Below are positions 42,901-53,039 of a stretch of 64,000 bases of DNA, piece by piece. The DNA lies in assembly GCF_018326305.1 (NCBI RefSeq), contig NZ_AP023416.1:744001-808000 (forward strand). Direction: 5' to 3'. The notes beneath the pieces are model-generated. The model saw only the letters and a list, made by a program, of their open reading frames with translations. It made no database searches and was not told where the DNA came from. The DNA is from Vescimonas fastidiosa (GTDB lineage: Bacteria > Bacillota > Clostridia > Oscillospirales > Oscillospiraceae). How positions within the stretch are numbered: the stretch's first letter is position 1; every line of letters begins with the position of its first letter. Made by a program: the position numbers and the translations under genes.

Positions 42901-45900
42901 GCCGCTATAGGCGGAACAAGCGGCTTGGATTACGGATCGATCACCATTATCGGCAATGCCATTCAGTCCCTTACCAGCGAGTCCGGGCCCTGTATCGGTG
43001 CGTCGGCGGATAAAAGCGTCGGCGATATCACGATCACGGATGCCGATCTCCCTCTGTTTAACTGCAAATATAATCTTATCGGCGGCAACCCCCTTGAAGA
43101 AGGGAATAAAATTCTCATTCAAAATTCCCGTGTTATGTCCGTGAAAGGAAACGATACCTACTTGGGAATTTCCGTAGGCAATAACGGCACGCTCATTGTA
43201 GAAAACAGCGAAATAAGCCTGCCGAAGCCAAGGAGCATACAGGGCGGGGACGGATCGAGTATTATTCTTAAGAATTCCGAGATCCATACCTGCGGAATCT
43301 ATATGAAATGTGCGGGTACGCTGAAAAAAGTAGAAATTACCGACTGCACCGTGGTAACGGGGGCTATGATCGGCGGCAATGCCGATAATGCCGCTGTGGG
43401 TGAAATCGTGATCCGCGGCAGCGACATAAGCATGGGCGACGATCATTACCCCAACCGCTGCTGTATCGGCAGCGGTAAGTATGCCTCCTTTAAAAGTATT
43501 GACATACAGGACAGCAAGCTTCATCTGCCGGTGGCTGTGGATGCTTCGGCAATAGGCGGCGGATGGTACACCTCATTTAAGGAAGACGCACGGATCCGCA
43601 TTGCAAACAGCACGGTAGATGCCACCACTTACAGGCTGTGCCCTGCAATCGGTGCGGGCTATCATGCGACCGGCGACGCAACGCTGGAGATCATCATTGA
43701 AAACAGTAATGTGATCGCCAAAGGCGGCACCTTGCGCTCGGGCAACTCCGGCACATATGTTCCCGGTATCGGAAAAGACAGCTACAGCAAATGGCTGAAT
43801 GTCAAAATCCAAATCACGGACAGCACCGTAGAATCCCTGTGCCATACTAAGGAATACGGGGAGGAACCCGATGACTACCGCATTTATGACGGCCTGCACG
43901 AAAAGAACCTGCCGGGTATTCCGGAGGAAAATATGACCTTCTGCGGCAGCACCGTCAACGGGAAGCGGTTTGACCATGACGTTGATGCATACGGCAAATG
44001 CCGTATCTGCGGAAAATACGATCTGGGATACTGCTATGAAAAGGGGCTTCTGCGCCTTTCCGGGCTTGAAAACTGCGTATTCGACGGAAGCGAAAAGAAG
44101 CTGACGAGGCTTGCCCACCGGACCGATCCGGAGGTGCTTACCGTTTTGGAGGAAGGCACGGACTATACCGTAACCTATAAAAATAATATATATCCGTATG
44201 CCCTTTCGCCGGACGATGCCGGGTTTGATTCCGCAAAGGCACCTAAGGTGACGATCTGCGGCACGGGAAGCTTTTGCGGCAGGGCGGAACACTGTTTCAC
44301 CATCGGCGGTCAGGCGCAGCCGTCCTATACCGTAAGATTTGAAACAAATGGCGGCACGGCGATTGCCGACAGAACCGATGTGAAATGGACAAATCGCGTG
44401 CTGGAAAACATAGAATCTCCCAAAAGACCCGGGTATTATTTTGCCGGCTGGATGTGCGGCGAAACAGCCGTCCATGCGGCAACGACCTATGCCGACCTTG
44501 CAGGGGACGAGAGCGTTCGATCCGTCACGCTCACCGCCTTGTGGGAGCCAACCGGGTATCCCTGGGGCGAGATCCGCATTGACGAGCGCAACGCATGGCA
44601 AAGATTTCTGAATCTCATTTCCTTCGGTCTGTTTTTCCGGGAGGAGAAGACCGTGACCATTACCGCCGGGGATGCAAGCGGTGAGGATGTGGAGGTCGAA
44701 TATTTTATCGGTGATAAGATGTACTTTGTGGGAAGCTGGGAGGGGAATACCTTTGCTCCCTACACCGGCCCTATCGGCATCGATGCGGACGGAAAATATG
44801 CCGTGTATGTAAAGCTCACCAATGCCTCCGGCAAGGTCACTTATCTAAGCTCCGACGGCTTTGTTATTGACACCACCGCGCCGGTCATCCAGGGCGTTGA
44901 AGCGGGTAAGGTTTATTGCGATGAAGTGACCGCTACCGTGATCGAGGAGAATATTGACACGGTTACCGTCGGCGGCGAGCCCGTTGCCCTTGACGAAAAC
45001 AACCGGTTCGTCGTCCCCCCAGCAAACGGGGATGTGACGATCGTTGTCACGGATAAGCTCGGTCACCGGGCGGAAATCACCGTAACGGTATATGACGGGC
45101 ACGATCCCGACCCTGACACCAACATCTGCAGTCACTGCGGTATTGCGGTTGCGGCGGATCTGAAGCTGGGCGATACGGTAACGCATTTCGGAACCGTTAT
45201 CGAGGCATTGAAGGAAGCCTGCAAGCCGGAAAACTCCGGCTGCACGGTGAAGATCTGGGCGCGGAACACCATGCTGCCCGACGGATTTTATGCGGATACC
45301 GATGCCACGGGCTTCACGCTGGATCTTAACGGCAGGAGTCTCGGCGGTTATCCGCTGAATGTGGGCGGCGCCGGGCGCAGCGGCAAGCTGACGGTTATCG
45401 ACACAAGGGGCAACGGCACCCTGGGCCTTGCGGTGAGAGACGGCGGCGAGGTGACAGCCGGCGGCAGCAAGGACACAGCCTATTCCATCGCGGTTTACGG
45501 CGGTACGCTTAAATTCACCGGCGGACATATAAATGCCAAAATGTGCGACCTCTATAACGGCGTGAAGCTGACGGATCTCCTCCCCGAGGGCTATGCCTAT
45601 CGCCGCTACGACGGCATCGGAACGGAGTTTTCCGGGAGCAGCTGGGTTCCCCGTGCGGACGCCGAAAACAGAACCGGCTGGGCGGCTGCCGGGCGGTACG
45701 ACCTTGCCGTGATGAAATGCGAGCACGCCGGTATGGATGCAGACGGCAACTGCCCGTATTGCGGGCTGAAGATAGCGGCGGCGATCACAAAGCCCGGTAT
45801 TTTCAGGGGATATACAGATATCAATGAGGCAATTTCCGATGCGCAAAGCGATGAAAATTACGGCTGCGCCCTTACCCTTTGCAATGGCGAAGTCAGGTCT

Positions 45901-48525
45901 TTAACGCTGAGGAAAGGACGGCTGGCCCTTGAAATTCGGGGCGCCGCTGTCGACTATTGCACAATTAGCGGAGCGGATGTAACCATAGACCGCAATATGG
46001 ACGCATGGGTCACCTTTACCGGCGGAAAGCTCAGCATTACGGGAGGTACATTCACCAATTATGTTAGCCTGAAAAGTAGTGAGGCTCGTATCTCCGGCGG
46101 TCAGTTCGCAGATATCGACATGACGGAAAACTCCAAAGTCAGCGTCCTTGCCGACTATCTGGGGGAGGGCCGTGCCTTCGCCGATAAGGACAGCGGCGAC
46201 ATCGTAAACGGGTATGTGACCAGGCTTAAAAATGTCACGGTCCTACCCCATGCGCATGACTGCCGCTGGAATACCGAAACCCACGAAAAGAGCTGCGTCT
46301 GCGGCTATGTGGAGACGACCGACAGTGACGCGCCGGTAATCTCCGGCATTGAAAACGGAAAGACCTATTACGGCGCTGCCGAATTCACCGTGACCGACGA
46401 TAACGACTTTACCGTAACGGTGGACGGCAACCCCGTACTGCCTGAAAACGGCAGGTTTACCCTCGTGCCGGACAATGAGCAGCACACGATCGCGGCAACG
46501 GATGCTGCGGGCAATGCTGCCGTCATTACCATCAGCGTGATGAAGCTATACAGCGTTACGCTGCCGAGCGGCACGGGCTTTACCGCCACCGGTGCGAATA
46601 CGGCCGGTCACGGCACCGACTATACATTCAAGGTGGACATTGCAGAGGGCTATTCCAAGACCGGAAGCTACCGGGTTCTTGTAAACGGCTCTGCGGTGGA
46701 CGGCATTATGGGTGACGAAACCGGCGACACCTTCCTGCTCACCGGCGTGAGCGGCAGCATGACCATCACCGTGGAGGGTGTGGCGGATATTACTCCGCCT
46801 ACGGCGGAAATCGCAGTCGGCACCAATAAGTTCAGCTCCTTTATGAACACGATTACCTTCGGCCTGTTCTTTAAGAAAACCCAGACCGTGACCGTGACGG
46901 CATCGGATGTAGGCAGCGGCCTTTCCAAGGCGGAATATCTGCTTTCCGAGACCGCATTTGAGGATAAGGACGCGATTGCCGGCGACTGGACGGAGCTGAC
47001 GCTCACAGAGGGCACGGCGGCTTTCAATATTGAGCCGAGCAGAAAAGCGTATGTCTATCTCCGCGTGACAGATGTGAGCGGCAACATTACCGTTATCAAT
47101 TCCGACGGCGTGGTGGTCTACACTGATGCCGAGGCGATCACCGAGGCAGTCAGCTTTACGAAGCTTGACAGTGCGGATGTTTCCTTCCGTGTCAGCCTTA
47201 ACAGCAATACCGTGGCGGCGCTGTATAACGGGGACACACGCATTGACAGCAGCAGCTACACGGTATCCGCAGACGGAACCGTAACTCTTAAAAACAGTTA
47301 CCTTTCCGGTCTTGCCGCAGGTGAATACACCGTCCGTGTGGCCTATAACCCGTTGGGTGAGGAATATAGGTCGGGTGACGAGCCTGCCATGACATCGGTG
47401 AAATTAACTGTGAGCAGGAAAACGCCGAGCATCCATCATGCGCCGGGCGATGCAAAGAACTACGACGGAAAGCCGATAGACGCTCCGACCTTTAACACCG
47501 ATTCCGACGGCGTTTGGGCGGTTGAATACAAGCCTGCCGGGGCGGATGACTCGGCCTATACCGCAGCCGCGCCGAAGAAGGTCGGCAAGTATATAATCCG
47601 TATTACCACGGCCGAGACCGATACATGCAAGGCGGCTTCCTCCACGATGGCCTTTGAAATTAAGCCCAGAGAGGTGACTATCTCCGGTGTTGCGGTCGCT
47701 GACAAGGCCTACGACGGCAACGCAAACGCAAAGATTACCGCCGCCGGAGTAATAAACGGGCTGGTTGACGGCGATAAGGTCTCTATTGTAACCGGCAAGG
47801 CACTGTATGATGATAAGAATGTCGGCAGCGGCAAGACGGTCACATTCTATGATTTTGCCCTATCGGGAGAGGACGCTGCAAACTATGTGCTGTCGGCGCA
47901 GCCTGCAAGCACTACGGCGAGCATCGTGGAATATTCTGCTGACGGCAGCGAGTATGAGGTAAATTCCAACGACTGGATCAATAAAGACTTTGTTATCACG
48001 GCAAAAGCGGGCTACAAGCTCGGCCTGACCGATGCGGAAAACGGGGATTGGGCAGATTCCCTTACGGCATCGGAGGAAACCGATAACGGAAAGCTGATCT
48101 TCTTCGTGAAGAACACCGAAACCGGAGCTATTTCTGCACCGGTGATCGAGAGCTACAAGATCGACAAGACCGCGCCCAAAATCGTCGGCATCGGCAGCGG
48201 CGAGACCTATTATGTGACCAAGAGGGTCGCAATCGATGAAGAAAACCTTGCATCGGTCACCCTGAACGGCGAGGCTGTCGAGGAGGTGTTCCATCTGCAG
48301 GGCGACACGGAGGCAACCTATGTCATTCGCGCAGTGGATAAGGCGGGTAATGTGACGGAGTACACGGTCTATATGAAGCCGATTTCCTCCGTTAAGGAGG
48401 AAAATTCACCGGGGACGGGAGACGCAGGCGCTCTGACTCTGTGGATCGCTCTGCTCTTTGTCAGCGGTGGCGCTGTGACCGGCGCTGTGGCTGCAAACAA
48501 AAAGAAAAACCGCTCCGTGAAATAA
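39925..48525 (+). CDS. Giant sortase-anchored surface protein (adhesin-like)
   Basis: 2866 residues. Signal peptide 1-27. Two copies of a module (about 45-225 and 315-530) marked by FIFGKPFESGG, NEWDxI, SWGQD and RPxLEIP. A long right-handed beta-helix stretch (about 650-1310) has many GGNITINGG-type rungs. An InlB-like repeat follows (about 1465-1535), then Ig-like domains beginning near 1547 and 2293 with the shared FGLFF motif, several CxxC treble-clef-like insertions, and YDG/MBG-type domains near 2500-2668. The C-terminus is a sorting signal: SPGTG, hydrophobic stretch, KKKNR. Likely wall-anchored, binding glycan or host surface; no catalytic motif seen. GGAGG precedes the ATG. Confidence 0.9.
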   Translation: MKKRILSILLTLCMVLSMVTPLASATEGGQPEGNTPQTREPLSLEEGETYWFQIGGMINGLYKYYESFVYVGTVNSYVLSAASAGKADSSAAASAATDSDAPYGYCYDHRLFVSAEALEIGTDWNGLYGGSVIFGKPFESGGLTYTLRAPTVGSGVLEGGTVIPENNEWDAIRNKGYIKGNDSYCWGQDTFGEDASKRSSRRFDNGELRSEGNDTCIRPVLEIPAELTEKDFKVVTLDLNGGYVWSTAGRTSGKIKILVKAGQDFSAPVNSEMYFATNLKKNNFHWRDENGNIYRVGDPVPAEVNTLTACWTFEEKFSFEAGSTYYFNLSDAGIPGSANTDFYGGSLDCVPFTYAGTVDTYAQKDGSSAGVNGSRSLLVANYNVTRDVSWDELNEKGFIFGKPFESGGVSYTMRAPSAGTDSYLNKTEVRGTPWNNEWDTIRVKGEIDPASLTRNYIKNWQGSPSWGQDAFADDTSMRVYRGGEGADSFVGASPSSGTGIGYRPILEIPEEMEAEDLRAVTINLNKGKLGGDTGPVRMIARQGASFTAPTAKHLTDSEGNPASADFMWVGDDGNTYAPGSTVPGNVRMLVARWSEDSIGMPPVPYLDENGQMQGCFTYTELTSYFEPDIKNNPFYDLPAGWYVISGDVTVTSRIRLNGDVKFILTDGAQLDAKWGIDLGAGDTFTIYGQTDDAETMGKLTACIPDAIDLYGIPKEEKEEAEWISEFRNNTPGIGMKSYHARRDGRTRGVSRDEGDVIINGGHIKVKAGTGASGIGGTGDMRYPSEGIKGGNITINGGIVDASTGSYLASALDSGVGIGTNKYELGGSVTINGGAVIAKGVDCGIGAGKGGNITINGGDVTAIAGVTEDSTRHYWPEGIGIGLWHDGTVTINGGNINASTVYSGAGIGGYYADVAIHGGNIEATGSGESKFPPSVGIGSGKSLLIDGGVIHAYGKGGAAGIGGANVWKTEKYSENASLLITGGEIYASAEGNGAAIGGTSGLDYGSITIIGNAIQSLTSESGPCIGASADKSVGDITITDADLPLFNCKYNLIGGNPLEEGNKILIQNSRVMSVKGNDTYLGISVGNNGTLIVENSEISLPKPRSIQGGDGSSIILKNSEIHTCGIYMKCAGTLKKVEITDCTVVTGAMIGGNADNAAVGEIVIRGSDISMGDDHYPNRCCIGSGKYASFKSIDIQDSKLHLPVAVDASAIGGGWYTSFKEDARIRIANSTVDATTYRLCPAIGAGYHATGDATLEIIIENSNVIAKGGTLRSGNSGTYVPGIGKDSYSKWLNVKIQITDSTVESLCHTKEYGEEPDDYRIYDGLHEKNLPGIPEENMTFCGSTVNGKRFDHDVDAYGKCRICGKYDLGYCYEKGLLRLSGLENCVFDGSEKKLTRLAHRTDPEVLTVLEEGTDYTVTYKNNIYPYALSPDDAGFDSAKAPKVTICGTGSFCGRAEHCFTIGGQAQPSYTVRFETNGGTAIADRTDVKWTNRVLENIESPKRPGYYFAGWMCGETAVHAATTYADLAGDESVRSVTLTALWEPTGYPWGEIRIDERNAWQRFLNLISFGLFFREEKTVTITAGDASGEDVEVEYFIGDKMYFVGSWEGNTFAPYTGPIGIDADGKYAVYVKLTNASGKVTYLSSDGFVIDTTAPVIQGVEAGKVYCDEVTATVIEENIDTVTVGGEPVALDENNRFVVPPANGDVTIVVTDKLGHRAEITVTVYDGHDPDPDTNICSHCGIAVAADLKLGDTVTHFGTVIEALKEACKPENSGCTVKIWARNTMLPDGFYADTDATGFTLDLNGRSLGGYPLNVGGAGRSGKLTVIDTRGNGTLGLAVRDGGEVTAGGSKDTAYSIAVYGGTLKFTGGHINAKMCDLYNGVKLTDLLPEGYAYRRYDGIGTEFSGSSWVPRADAENRTGWAAAGRYDLAVMKCEHAGMDADGNCPYCGLKIAAAITKPGIFRGYTDINEAISDAQSDENYGCALTLCNGEVRSLTLRKGRLALEIRGAAVDYCTISGADVTIDRNMDAWVTFTGGKLSITGGTFTNYVSLKSSEARISGGQFADIDMTENSKVSVLADYLGEGRAFADKDSGDIVNGYVTRLKNVTVLPHAHDCRWNTETHEKSCVCGYVETTDSDAPVISGIENGKTYYGAAEFTVTDDNDFTVTVDGNPVLPENGRFTLVPDNEQHTIAATDAAGNAAVITISVMKLYSVTLPSGTGFTATGANTAGHGTDYTFKVDIAEGYSKTGSYRVLVNGSAVDGIMGDETGDTFLLTGVSGSMTITVEGVADITPPTAEIAVGTNKFSSFMNTITFGLFFKKTQTVTVTASDVGSGLSKAEYLLSETAFEDKDAIAGDWTELTLTEGTAAFNIEPSRKAYVYLRVTDVSGNITVINSDGVVVYTDAEAITEAVSFTKLDSADVSFRVSLNSNTVAALYNGDTRIDSSSYTVSADGTVTLKNSYLSGLAAGEYTVRVAYNPLGEEYRSGDEPAMTSVKLTVSRKTPSIHHAPGDAKNYDGKPIDAPTFNTDSDGVWAVEYKPAGADDSAYTAAAPKKVGKYIIRITTAETDTCKAASSTMAFEIKPREVTISGVAVADKAYDGNANAKITAAGVINGLVDGDKVSIVTGKALYDDKNVGSGKTVTFYDFALSGEDAANYVLSAQPASTTASIVEYSADGSEYEVNSNDWINKDFVITAKAGYKLGLTDAENGDWADSLTASEETDNGKLIFFVKNTETGAISAPVIESYKIDKTAPKIVGIGSGETYYVTKRVAIDEENLASVTLNGEAVEEVFHLQGDTEATYVIRAVDKAGNVTEYTVYMKPISSVKEENSPGTGDAGALTLWIALLFVSGGAVTGAVAANKKKNRSVK

Positions 48526-48630
48526 CGGGCGGCAGGAGAGGCAATTAAAAGTAACCGGTAAACCTATTCGCAGCGTACGCATCGGCGTGGAACTTTGCCG
48601 TGATAATCAATTCCGAACGGAGGGAAGAAG

Positions 48631-49866
48631 ATGAAAACAGAGAAAAAACTACTCACAGGCACACTTTTGGCCCTTTGCACCGTACTCTTGTCACTTTGCA
48701 TCGTGCTTGCCATAGGATGGAACAAAGCGGCAAAAGCCAACGCCGCACTGCCGGAGGTGCGCAATAACGGCACGGCGATTCAGTGGAAATACAGCGATGA
48801 AACCGACTGGCGCGACCTGGTGGCCCTTTCCGAGCTGCGGGGGGCTGCCGGGGAAAACGGAAAGAACGGCACAGACGGTAAAGACGGCTCTAACGGTGCC
48901 GACGGTAAGAACGGAATAAACGGCACAAACGGAAAAGACGGTATTAACGGGGTTGACGGCAAGGACGGCGTGAACGGCAAAAGCATAGAGGTGCAGCGCG
49001 CCGCAACCCACATCCAGTGGCGCTATGAGGGCGGCGAGTGGCAGGACCTTGTGGCGATAGCCGACATCACAGGCCCCACCGGGCAGAAAGGCGCAGACGG
49101 AGCAAACGGAAAGACACCGGAGTTCCGTGTTAATGAAAACACCCTGCAGTGGCGTTACACCGGCGACGAAATCTGGCTGAATCTGTACGATCTTTCCATT
49201 CTGAAGGGGCTTGACGGTGAGGACGGTGTTGACGGCAAAGACGGCAACACCCCCTTCATCGGCGAGAACGGCAACTGGCGGATCGGAGAAATCGACACCG
49301 GTGTAAAAGCCGCAGGTGTTAACGGCGAAAAGGGAGATAAAGGAGACACCGGCGAAAAAGGTGACAAGGGAGATAAAGGTGATAAAGGCGACAAGGGCGA
49401 TGCCGGTCAGAACGGCGGAAGCTCCGGGTATTTTCATGCAAAAGCGTCAACAGGGGTGGCTACTCTTCAAAACCATCCTGCAAGAATTGAATTTAATGAA
49501 AAAATAAACAGAGGCGGCCTGATTTCAGCTTCCGGAAATGAAGTTATGCTGAAAAAGGGGCACATATACAATATCGTCATAAGCGGCTCTCTGGGAGTCA
49601 GCTCAAATGCTACCGGCAACACCGGTTATTATGGCATCCAAATGACAGACAGCAGTGAGGATGCAGATTTTTGCAGGAATATCACACGCATAAAAAGAGA
49701 TGGAACAAAACTTCCGTATAGTAACGACTATCATTCCTTTAACTTCAACAGAATGTATGACGCATCAGCCAAGGATATAACATTGAAATTTTTATTTGAG
49801 CAATCGGAATACAATACACTTCTTATGGAGTTCATCGGCACCATTACCATAACCGCTCTTGACTGA
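48631..49866 (+). CDS. Collagen-like surface protein, copy 2
   Basis: 411 residues, clearly a duplicate of 38696-39892: same anchor, the same three xQWxY modules and the same order of collagen tracts. It differs by an added segment (NTPFIGENGNWRIGEIDTG) between the last module and the G-D-K tract, a shorter G-D-K tract, and a diverged C-terminal beta domain that still ends in FxGTITITALD. The 5' flank with CGGAGGGAAGAAG before the ATG is also duplicated. Divergence of the C-terminal domain suggests a different binding partner. Confidence 0.88.
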   Translation: MKTEKKLLTGTLLALCTVLLSLCIVLAIGWNKAAKANAALPEVRNNGTAIQWKYSDETDWRDLVALSELRGAAGENGKNGTDGKDGSNGADGKNGINGTNGKDGINGVDGKDGVNGKSIEVQRAATHIQWRYEGGEWQDLVAIADITGPTGQKGADGANGKTPEFRVNENTLQWRYTGDEIWLNLYDLSILKGLDGEDGVDGKDGNTPFIGENGNWRIGEIDTGVKAAGVNGEKGDKGDTGEKGDKGDKGDKGDKGDAGQNGGSSGYFHAKASTGVATLQNHPARIEFNEKINRGGLISASGNEVMLKKGHIYNIVISGSLGVSSNATGNTGYYGIQMTDSSEDADFCRNITRIKRDGTKLPYSNDYHSFNFNRMYDASAKDITLKFLFEQSEYNTLLMEFIGTITITALD

Positions 49867-49898
49867 GCCGACATACACGAAAACGGAGGTAATAGAAT

Positions 49899-52697
49899 AT
49901 GAAAAAACGAATACTTAGTATCCTGCTCACCCTGTGTATGCTGTTCTGCCTTGTGCCTACAAGCGTATTCGCCGAGGGTGAGACATTTAAGAATGTTGCA
50001 AATGCGGCGGAACTAAAAAGCGCTTTGGCTGACGACAGCGTGCCGGGTATCAGGCTGACAAGCAACATTGTTACCGGCGAGGCATTTAGCGTGACCCGTA
50101 CCGTCACTCTTGATCTCAACGGATACATGCTGAAAATGACCGGAAATGATTCTGTTATCCGGGTGGAAAAGAAAAACCAAAAAATAGGCGACCTGACGCT
50201 TATCGACAGCAGACCCACAACCCAGCACCGTTTTAAAGCAGATGATAAAAACGGTCGGTGGCAGCTTGATGAAAACGGCGATATGCTCGTCAATGGCGGT
50301 ATTATCACAAGCACCGGAACCGAACAGCGTTCCGGCGGCGGTGGAGTCGCTGTCTCGGCTGATACGAAATTCACTATGACCGGCGGTAATATAGTCGGCT
50401 GTGATTCCGATAAATTAGGCAGCGGCGTATATGTAAGCTTCGGTACATTCACCATGACCGGCGGCAGGATCGTAGGCTGCGGAAACGATCCCGGCATATA
50501 TCTGGAAGTTTGGGCTATCATGAACGCTAACGGCGGCGAGGTTGACGCAACGGTGGCTCTCAGGGAGAACAGTAAGATCACCACCCGCGACGACCTTGCC
50601 GGGGTCACTGTCTTCAGAAAAAAGGTGAATGTATTTGATGCAGACAGCTACGGTGTCGTCAAATACGGTCTCTTTTATGTTCCGCCTTCCAACGGAACGA
50701 CCCGTGAGATTGTTTACTTGGCTAACGGCGCGCCATATGCCGTGCAGATAATGTCTTCTGAAAGTTTAAACCTGGCTGTCGAGCCGGAAATTCCAACAAG
50801 CAACACCGGCAGCACCTTCCTCGGCTGGTATAAGGCAGACGGTACTAAGTGGGATTTTACAAGGGATGTTGTTAATGATCATATATGTGTTGCGGCACGA
50901 TGGGATACGGCCCAGCAGTTTTCCGGTGTTGAAGTCGGCAAAACCTATTATTTTGATCTGTCGGACGAGAGCATTCCCGGTACGGTGAACGCTAATCTTC
51001 CCGATACCACATTACACTATGTACCCTTTACCTATGTAGGAACATTGGATGGCTATGTGCTGAAGCCTGCATCGGGCGGCGTACTTGACTCCTCTGACAA
51101 GGCTGCCAATACTGCAGACAGCAGTGCGCCTTACGGCCATGCATATCGGCACAGTCTGTTCATGGCTGATCATATACTCACAACAGACGTAAGTTATGAT
51201 ACGCTGAGCGCATCAGACTTTATTTTCGGTAACTCCTGCACTGTGAATGATGTTGATTATACTCTTCGTGCTCCTACTATCGGCAATACCTACGCCTTTT
51301 CTGCTTCCCAAGGTATTCCGGAGAACAACGAGTGGGATCAGATCCTTTTTAAGGATTCCGGTTTTATTAAAAATTTGTTGCTTGCAACGCCGTCATGGTC
51401 GGAAATCTGGGCATGGGGACAGGATACAAACACCAGCGGCAGTATAATCAGATCTGTGCGCAGCGGTCGTAATCAGCTTGGGGGGGCGCCCACAAGATTT
51501 GATACACATGTCGGTTACCGCCCCGTCCTTGAGCTGCCGACAGATCTTGCCGCCGACAGCCTGAAGACGGTTGCCCTTGCCCTTGGCGGCGGCAAGCTGG
51601 GCGGCAGCTCCGAGGATATTCAAATCATTGTGAAAAACGGCAGTGCATTTACCGCTCCCGCGTCTGGCGGGCTGACCCGCCCGGCCGGAAATACAGGCCG
51701 CTACTTTATGTGGCTTGGCAGCGATGGAAACCTGTACGCCCCCGGCGGCAGCGTTCCGGCGCTTGTAACCACGCTGACGGCGCAGTGGAAAGACACCGAA
51801 AAGCCCACGGGCGAAATTATCATAGGTGCCAATAAATGGCAGGAATTCCTGAATAAGCTCACCTTCGGCCTGTTCTTTAAGGACACGCAGACGGTGACGA
51901 TAAACGCCGCCGACAACAGCGGAACCGTGTTTGTCTCTTATCTGGTGACCGATCGGGATCTTTCCGAAGAGGAACTGAAATCCCTCGTATTCAGCGGGTA
52001 CGAGGAGCCGTTTGGCATAGACCCCAACGGGGAGCATATTGTTTATGCAATGCTCGTTGACGAGAGCCTGAACATAACATACCTTCGCTCCGACCGCGTA
52101 ACGCTTGACAATGTTCGGCCGGTGATCTCCGGCATAGAGGCCGGCAAGACCTACTGCGAGGCGCAGACGGTCACCGTTGAGGAAAAGTATGTGGACACCG
52201 TCACCGTAAACGGCACGGCGGTCACGCTTGACGAAAACGGCAGCTTTACCCTCGCTCCCGCAGACGGCGAGCAGAAAATCGTTGTCACCGATAAGGCGGG
52301 CAACACCGCCGAAATGACCGTGACGGTCAACGACGGGCATACCGGCGGCAAGGCGACTTGCACCGAAAAGGCAGTTTGCGAGGTCTGCGGAAAGGCTTAC
52401 GGTGAGCTTGACCCGAAAAACCACACCGACCTGAAGCATATCCCCGCCAAGGCGGCCACCGAGGATGCCGAGGGCAATATCGAGTATTGGTACTGCAAAG
52501 GTTGCGGAAAGTATTACAGTGACAAAGACGGCACCAAGGAGATCGCCAAGGCCGACACCGTAACGGCGAAGCTGCCGAAGTCTCCCCCCACCGGCGATAC
52601 AAGCAGCCTTTCCTCGTGGCTTGTCCTGATGCTTGCCGGCGGCGGCGCAGCCACCGGCGCAGCGGCCCTCAGCAGAAAGAAAAAGCACGACAGATAA
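49899..52697 (+). CDS. Sortase-anchored surface protein, paralogue of the giant protein
   Basis: 932 residues. Signal peptide MKKRILSILLTLCM... nearly identical to the giant neighbour. Then a beta-helix segment (TMTGGNI, TMTGGRI), an InlB-like stretch (TFLGWYKADG), one copy of the FIFGxS...NEWDQI...WGQD...RPVLELP module (about 345-560), one FGLFF Ig-like domain (about 632-730), two CxxC modules (CEVCGKAYGELDPKNH, WYCKGCGKYYSD), and a sorting signal SPPTG plus hydrophobic stretch and RKKKHDR. It encodes a trimmed version of the same architecture. GGAGG precedes the ATG. Confidence 0.9.
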   Translation: MKKRILSILLTLCMLFCLVPTSVFAEGETFKNVANAAELKSALADDSVPGIRLTSNIVTGEAFSVTRTVTLDLNGYMLKMTGNDSVIRVEKKNQKIGDLTLIDSRPTTQHRFKADDKNGRWQLDENGDMLVNGGIITSTGTEQRSGGGGVAVSADTKFTMTGGNIVGCDSDKLGSGVYVSFGTFTMTGGRIVGCGNDPGIYLEVWAIMNANGGEVDATVALRENSKITTRDDLAGVTVFRKKVNVFDADSYGVVKYGLFYVPPSNGTTREIVYLANGAPYAVQIMSSESLNLAVEPEIPTSNTGSTFLGWYKADGTKWDFTRDVVNDHICVAARWDTAQQFSGVEVGKTYYFDLSDESIPGTVNANLPDTTLHYVPFTYVGTLDGYVLKPASGGVLDSSDKAANTADSSAPYGHAYRHSLFMADHILTTDVSYDTLSASDFIFGNSCTVNDVDYTLRAPTIGNTYAFSASQGIPENNEWDQILFKDSGFIKNLLLATPSWSEIWAWGQDTNTSGSIIRSVRSGRNQLGGAPTRFDTHVGYRPVLELPTDLAADSLKTVALALGGGKLGGSSEDIQIIVKNGSAFTAPASGGLTRPAGNTGRYFMWLGSDGNLYAPGGSVPALVTTLTAQWKDTEKPTGEIIIGANKWQEFLNKLTFGLFFKDTQTVTINAADNSGTVFVSYLVTDRDLSEEELKSLVFSGYEEPFGIDPNGEHIVYAMLVDESLNITYLRSDRVTLDNVRPVISGIEAGKTYCEAQTVTVEEKYVDTVTVNGTAVTLDENGSFTLAPADGEQKIVVTDKAGNTAEMTVTVNDGHTGGKATCTEKAVCEVCGKAYGELDPKNHTDLKHIPAKAATEDAEGNIEYWYCKGCGKYYSDKDGTKEIAKADTVTAKLPKSPPTGDTSSLSSWLVLMLAGGGAATGAAALSRKKKHDR

Positions 52698-52764
52698 CGG
52701 AATATACCCCTTACCCCCTTTCCCCGGCAAAGCAAAAGCGTCGTAGCGATACGGCGTTTGCGAC

Positions 52765-52993
52765 TGTCGAAAAACCCTCCGGGTTTTTCCGACAAAAGGC
52801 TTGCGGTCTGCTGCGCGCATAATTTGTCCGTCTATGACGGACAAATTCCACACTGGCAGCCCGAGCTGTATTTTCTCTCACGCACATGTCGCGAGAGAAA
52901 ATGATTATATTTCTTTGCCGTCTGCGGGCGGCAAACTCTGCGAGGCTTTTTGACACACTGTATGGCCGAAATGCGAAAACGCATTTCGGCCAT
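52765..52993 (+). repeat. Dispersed three-hairpin repeat D, copy 3
   Basis: Hairpin 1 TGTCGAAAAACCC/GGGTTTTTCCGACA, linker GGCTTGCGGTCTGCTGCGCGC, hairpin 2 AATTTGTCCGTC/GACGGACAAATT, an extra hairpin TTTTCTCTC/GAGAGAAAA, conserved GGCAAACTCTGCGAGGC, and hairpin 3 ATGGCCGAAATGCG/CGCATTTCGGCCAT (52962-52993). The stems differ from copy 2 yet all pair. It fills the gap after the surface cassette and may serve as terminator for both sides. Confidence 0.7.
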
Positions 52994-53039
52994 CTTCCAA
53001 TTATGGGGATCTTTTACGACTGCACCGTGATTACCAAAG

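Noticed and set aside
40351..43524. 1057-codon open frame on the - strand
   Set aside because: It is antisense to the giant adhesin, lacks family similarity and arises from the Gly/Asn-rich codon use of the real gene.
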